From an uncultured Verrucomicrobia subdivision 3 bacterium (GTDB lineage Bacteria; Verrucomicrobiota; Verrucomicrobiia; Limisphaerales; UBA11358), in NCBI GenBank assembly GCA_903944085.1, contig CAJAQO010000033.1, forward strand, positions 1-64,000: a stretch of 64,000 bases of DNA, read 5' to 3'. This document shows positions 61,201-64,000 of the stretch, piece after piece (position 1 is the first letter of the stretch; each line of letters begins with the position of its first letter). Below the pieces are notes generated by a model, which saw nothing but the letters and a program-made list of their open reading frames with translations, made no database searches and was not told where the DNA came from. Made by a program: the position numbers and the translations under genes.

Positions 61201-61562
61201 TCAACAGGCTTTTTATGGATACTAACGGACTTTCGACCGATAACCATCGTCTCTAACTCAAAGCCAACAGTTTTCAAACAAGCACCAACCATCTTTGAAT
61301 CCACGCCAACGGGCTTGGATCACACAATTTCAGCAAATGTGCGCTATTGATAATCGTTTGTATGCTTCTATAAGTCGTTTGTAGGAGTGTAAAAATCATA
61401 TATATGCTTTTGCTATTCGTATATTTGCTTGGGCAAATACTCTTTATGCTTCTGCCTGTCGTTGGTAGGCTGCTGAAGTCCGTATGTATGATGTTACAGA
61501 CCGTCGGTATGCGTTGAATGCTCGTCGGTAAGGTTGTAAAAGTCGTTTGTAGGATTAAAAGG
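61201..61562. repeat. Degenerate 21-bp-period tandem array (about 17 units), two arms of opposite orientation
   Basis: Plus-oriented arm: (c)cg core at 61355, 61376, (61397), 61418, (61439), 61460, 61481, 61502, 61523, 61544, all spaced exactly 21. Left arm: ccaac/ctaac/tcaac at 61201, 61222, 61264, 61285, 61306, same 21 register, reverse orientation. Confidence 0.9.
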
Positions 61563-61599
61563 CTTGACGGGACGGGGTCGAAGGGTGTTGGCTGGAGGC

Positions 61600-61917
61600 A
61601 TGAAGACCTCTGCGCCCGCGCCAACCTCGTCGGCCGTCAAGCTAAAGCACTTGGCCAGCGTGCTGCACCAGCCGGTGCGCTGGCGAATCCTGAAGGAACT
61701 CGCCAAAGGCGAGGCGCTGCCGGTCTGGGTGCTGGCGGGACTGGCGCGGAGCACGCCGCCGAAGGTTTCCAAGCACATGGCGGTGCTGCGGAAGGCGGGG
61801 CTGGTGACGGTGGGTTACGGCCGGCTCTATAAACTGTCGCCGAATCTCAAGCCGGAGGCGGACGGCACGCGGCTGGACCTGGGGCATTGCGTGCTGAAGC
61901 TGGATGCGGCGTATTGA
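61600..61917 (+). CDS. ArsR-like winged-helix transcriptional regulator
   Basis: KLKHLASVLHQPVRWRILKELAKGEALPVWVLAGLARSTPPKVSKHMAVLRKAGLVTVGYGRLYKLSPNL. Confidence 0.8.
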   Translation: MKTSAPAPTSSAVKLKHLASVLHQPVRWRILKELAKGEALPVWVLAGLARSTPPKVSKHMAVLRKAGLVTVGYGRLYKLSPNLKPEADGTRLDLGHCVLKLDAAY

Positions 61918-61946
61918 AGGCCGTCCGCTCGCGCACGGCGGGCGGT

Positions 61947-62026
61947 GGAGTGCGGCGACCGGTCGCCGCTTTCCCACTGGGAGACAAGTCTCCCAGTTCC
62001 AAAGCGCGGACCTGTCCGCGCACTCC
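61947..62026 (-). repeat. 80-bp multi-hairpin (cloverleaf-like) dispersed repeat, copy 2
   Basis: Minus strand: GGAGTG CGCGGACAGGTCCGCG CTTTGGAA CTGGGAGACTTGTCTCCCAG TGGGAAA GCGGCGACCGGTCGCCG CACTCC: three hairpins plus closing stem. Confidence 0.9.
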
Positions 62027-62030
62027 AGAT

Positions 62031-64000
62031 TCAGCGCTTCTCCAGCTTGCCGCCGCTTTCGCCAGCCACGGTGACGTGATCGAACAGCGTGGAGTTCAGC
62101 ACGGAGTTGTTGTGCGCGGTCAAGGCGAGGCCGATGGACAGATTTCGGTTGAGCGCATTGGTCACGCTGCCGGCGGCGAGCCAGTTTGTGCCATCGGCGG
62201 AAACGTAGCCGTTGAAGACATTTCCGAGGCGCGCGAGCTTGAACCAGCGCGGAAGCTTCGCTTCGGGGCCGTCGGCGCTGGCGCTGGCGGCGTCGGCCGT
62301 GGCGCGCGATTGCAGCACGGAGCCGCCCTGGCCCGTCACCGCGAGGAAAACATATTTCGCGCCGGCGGAATCATTTTCGCGCAGCATCACGCCGGCTTTG
62401 GCCCACGGGTCGGTGTATTGCACGGAGACGACGCGCGCAACGATGCTGCCATCGCCCGCGAGCATCCGGCTGGCGAAATGAAACGCATCGGCGCTCTCCC
62501 AAATGTCGCCGCCGGAAGCGAGCAGGTTGAAACCGCCGTTGAGAAAATCCGCCTCGCCGCTCACGCCGACATTGCCGATGTCCGCGCTGCTCCAGCCTTT
62601 GGGCAGCGTCGGCGGCTTGGCGCGCTGCGTCATGATCCATTTGCCGATGACGGCAACGGCTTTGTCGTCCACCACATTTTTGCCGAGCGGCGGCATCTGG
62701 TTTTCCCCCACGCGGCTGACGCGATAAAACAAAATGGATTTGTTGGTGTCGCCGGGGACGATCACTTTCGCGCCCGCAATGCCAAGCTGGTTGGCGACGG
62801 GGCCGTTGATGAGATTTTGCTTTTTGAGCGGCGTGTCAAAGCGCGCGTCGAAGAACGCGCCGGCACCGCCGGGGCGATGGCACATCGAGCAATTGGCGTC
62901 GAGGTAGGAGCGGACGCGAAATTCCGGCGCGGCGGCGGAGTTGGTAATGTTGGCGAGGCGCGGATAGTGGAAAATTTTCCGGTCGTCAAACGCGGCGTCG
63001 AAAATTCCAAGCTGGCCGAGCGCGTGGAGCTGATTGTCGGCGACGCCGTTGGGATATTTGAAACTGCCATTGAGCTGGCGCGTCTTGAGCCCGAGCACGC
63101 CGCCGCTCGCGGGCGTGTGGCAGGTGAGACAATCCTGACGACCGGGATAAAACCAGTTCTGCGTGCGCGTGCCAGCGGCGGTCTTGATTTCAATCGGCTC
63201 GGTGAGGCCGGCGATGACGAGGTCGGCATCGGAATTGTCCGCGCGCCATTTGTAGCTCGCACCATAGACATAACCGTTCGTGTCGCGGACGAGGAGGCGC
63301 GTTTCGAGCCGGCGGAGAATTTGCGGATGCATTTCGTCCACCGGCAGCTCAAAATGTTTTACAAAGACCGCGCCGGCGGGAAAGGTCCATTCGCCATTCG
63401 CGGTGAAGCCGATGGCGGTGTTTGTCGGAATGGTGAACCAGCGGGTTTTCACCGCGCCATCGGACCACAGCGGCGAGTTGACGGTGTAAGGAATGAGAAA
63501 ATTTGCCGGCGACAGGTTCGTGAGGTCGGCGAACACGCCGGTCTGCGAAATCAGCTTGGGCATCACGCGCGTTGGCGGCGGTGGCCCGCCGCGTTGGAGC
63601 TTGAAGATGCGTCCGCCGATGCTGCTCATCTGGCAGAAATAAATTTCGCCGTCGGCGTCCGTTCCGAAGGAGGACAGGCCGGTGTAATCCGTGCCGGCAT
63701 TCGGCCCGGTGCCCTTGGGCATGACGCAGAGCAACGTCTTCTTAACCGGCGTCGCGGTTTCGTCGAGTGCCCAGACGGTGCGCATGACGTTGTCGCCGAA
63801 AATATATTTGCCGCCGAGATCCTTCGCGAATTCCCGGCCGCGATAAACGTAGCCGCCGATGACGGCGCGGCCGTCGGTATGGGGATAATCCAGCAGCGGG
63901 CCGCGGCTGATGCCGATGAAGGGCGGCACCATTTTGCCGAGATTGCCTTCGCAACGATTCCACTGGAAGTTCAGCCCGGACTCGCCAGGCTCGATCACGT
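62031..64000 (-). CDS. Large c-type cytochrome / sugar-dehydrogenase-like protein (truncated by window edge)
   Basis: N-part DYPHTDGRAVIGGYVYRGREFAKDLGGKYIFGDN (glucose/sorbosone dehydrogenase-like), heme motifs CLTCH and CSMCH, C-terminal concanavalin-like region. Confidence 0.8.
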   Translation of the reverse strand, partial: VIEPGESGLNFQWNRCEGNLGKMVPPFIGISRGPLLDYPHTDGRAVIGGYVYRGREFAKDLGGKYIFGDNVMRTVWALDETATPVKKTLLCVMPKGTGPNAGTDYTGLSSFGTDADGEIYFCQMSSIGGRIFKLQRGGPPPPTRVMPKLISQTGVFADLTNLSPANFLIPYTVNSPLWSDGAVKTRWFTIPTNTAIGFTANGEWTFPAGAVFVKHFELPVDEMHPQILRRLETRLLVRDTNGYVYGASYKWRADNSDADLVIAGLTEPIEIKTAAGTRTQNWFYPGRQDCLTCHTPASGGVLGLKTRQLNGSFKYPNGVADNQLHALGQLGIFDAAFDDRKIFHYPRLANITNSAAAPEFRVRSYLDANCSMCHRPGGAGAFFDARFDTPLKKQNLINGPVANQLGIAGAKVIVPGDTNKSILFYRVSRVGENQMPPLGKNVVDDKAVAVIGKWIMTQRAKPPTLPKGWSSADIGNVGVSGEADFLNGGFNLLASGGDIWESADAFHFASRMLAGDGSIVARVVSVQYTDPWAKAGVMLRENDSAGAKYVFLAVTGQGGSVLQSRATADAASASADGPEAKLPRWFKLARLGNVFNGYVSADGTNWLAAGSVTNALNRNLSIGLALTAHNNSVLNSTLFDHVTVAGESGGKLEKR

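Noticed and set aside
61032-61624. Minus-strand ORFs 61032-61304 and 61274-61624 as real proteins
   Set aside because: They run through both arms of the repeat array and the frameshifted gene; seven-residue periodicity is explained by the 21-bp DNA period, with no supporting start context. Not excluded as a coding repeat.
1-64000. tRNA/rRNA genes
   Set aside because: No sequence recognised by eye as a tRNA or rRNA gene; tRNAscan/Infernal would be decisive.

Overview
GC-rich bacterial chromosome window. Gene content and style (PVC-like prepilins, TIGR03435/DUF3738 protein, ECF sigma/Ser-Thr kinase pairs, giant LamG proteins) suggest Verrucomicrobiota; this is inference from protein families, not a search. 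Most of the window is housekeeping: a fabD-fabG-acpP-fabF operon, hisD-hisC, pyrF, tig, engB, ccsA/resB, rho, purD and purM. Accessory parts include an ECF sigma/WD40-kinase block followed by three very large secreted proteins (23.2-40.2 kb), a putative LMW-PTP/RpiB/SHMT triple fusion, and a membrane-anchored ECF sigma factor with LTxxQ-type motifs. The strongest unexplained signal is a pair of non-coding-looking arrays (about 54880-55173 and 61201-61562). Both have a strict 21-bp period, highly diverged units with a CGTT(T/G)-type core, and two arms in opposite orientation. An 80-bp multi-hairpin (cloverleaf-like) dispersed repeat is present in two inverted copies beside or near these arrays. 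No tRNA, rRNA or classical CRISPR array was recognised. All calls are by eye from sequence and the supplied ORF track; no database search was run.
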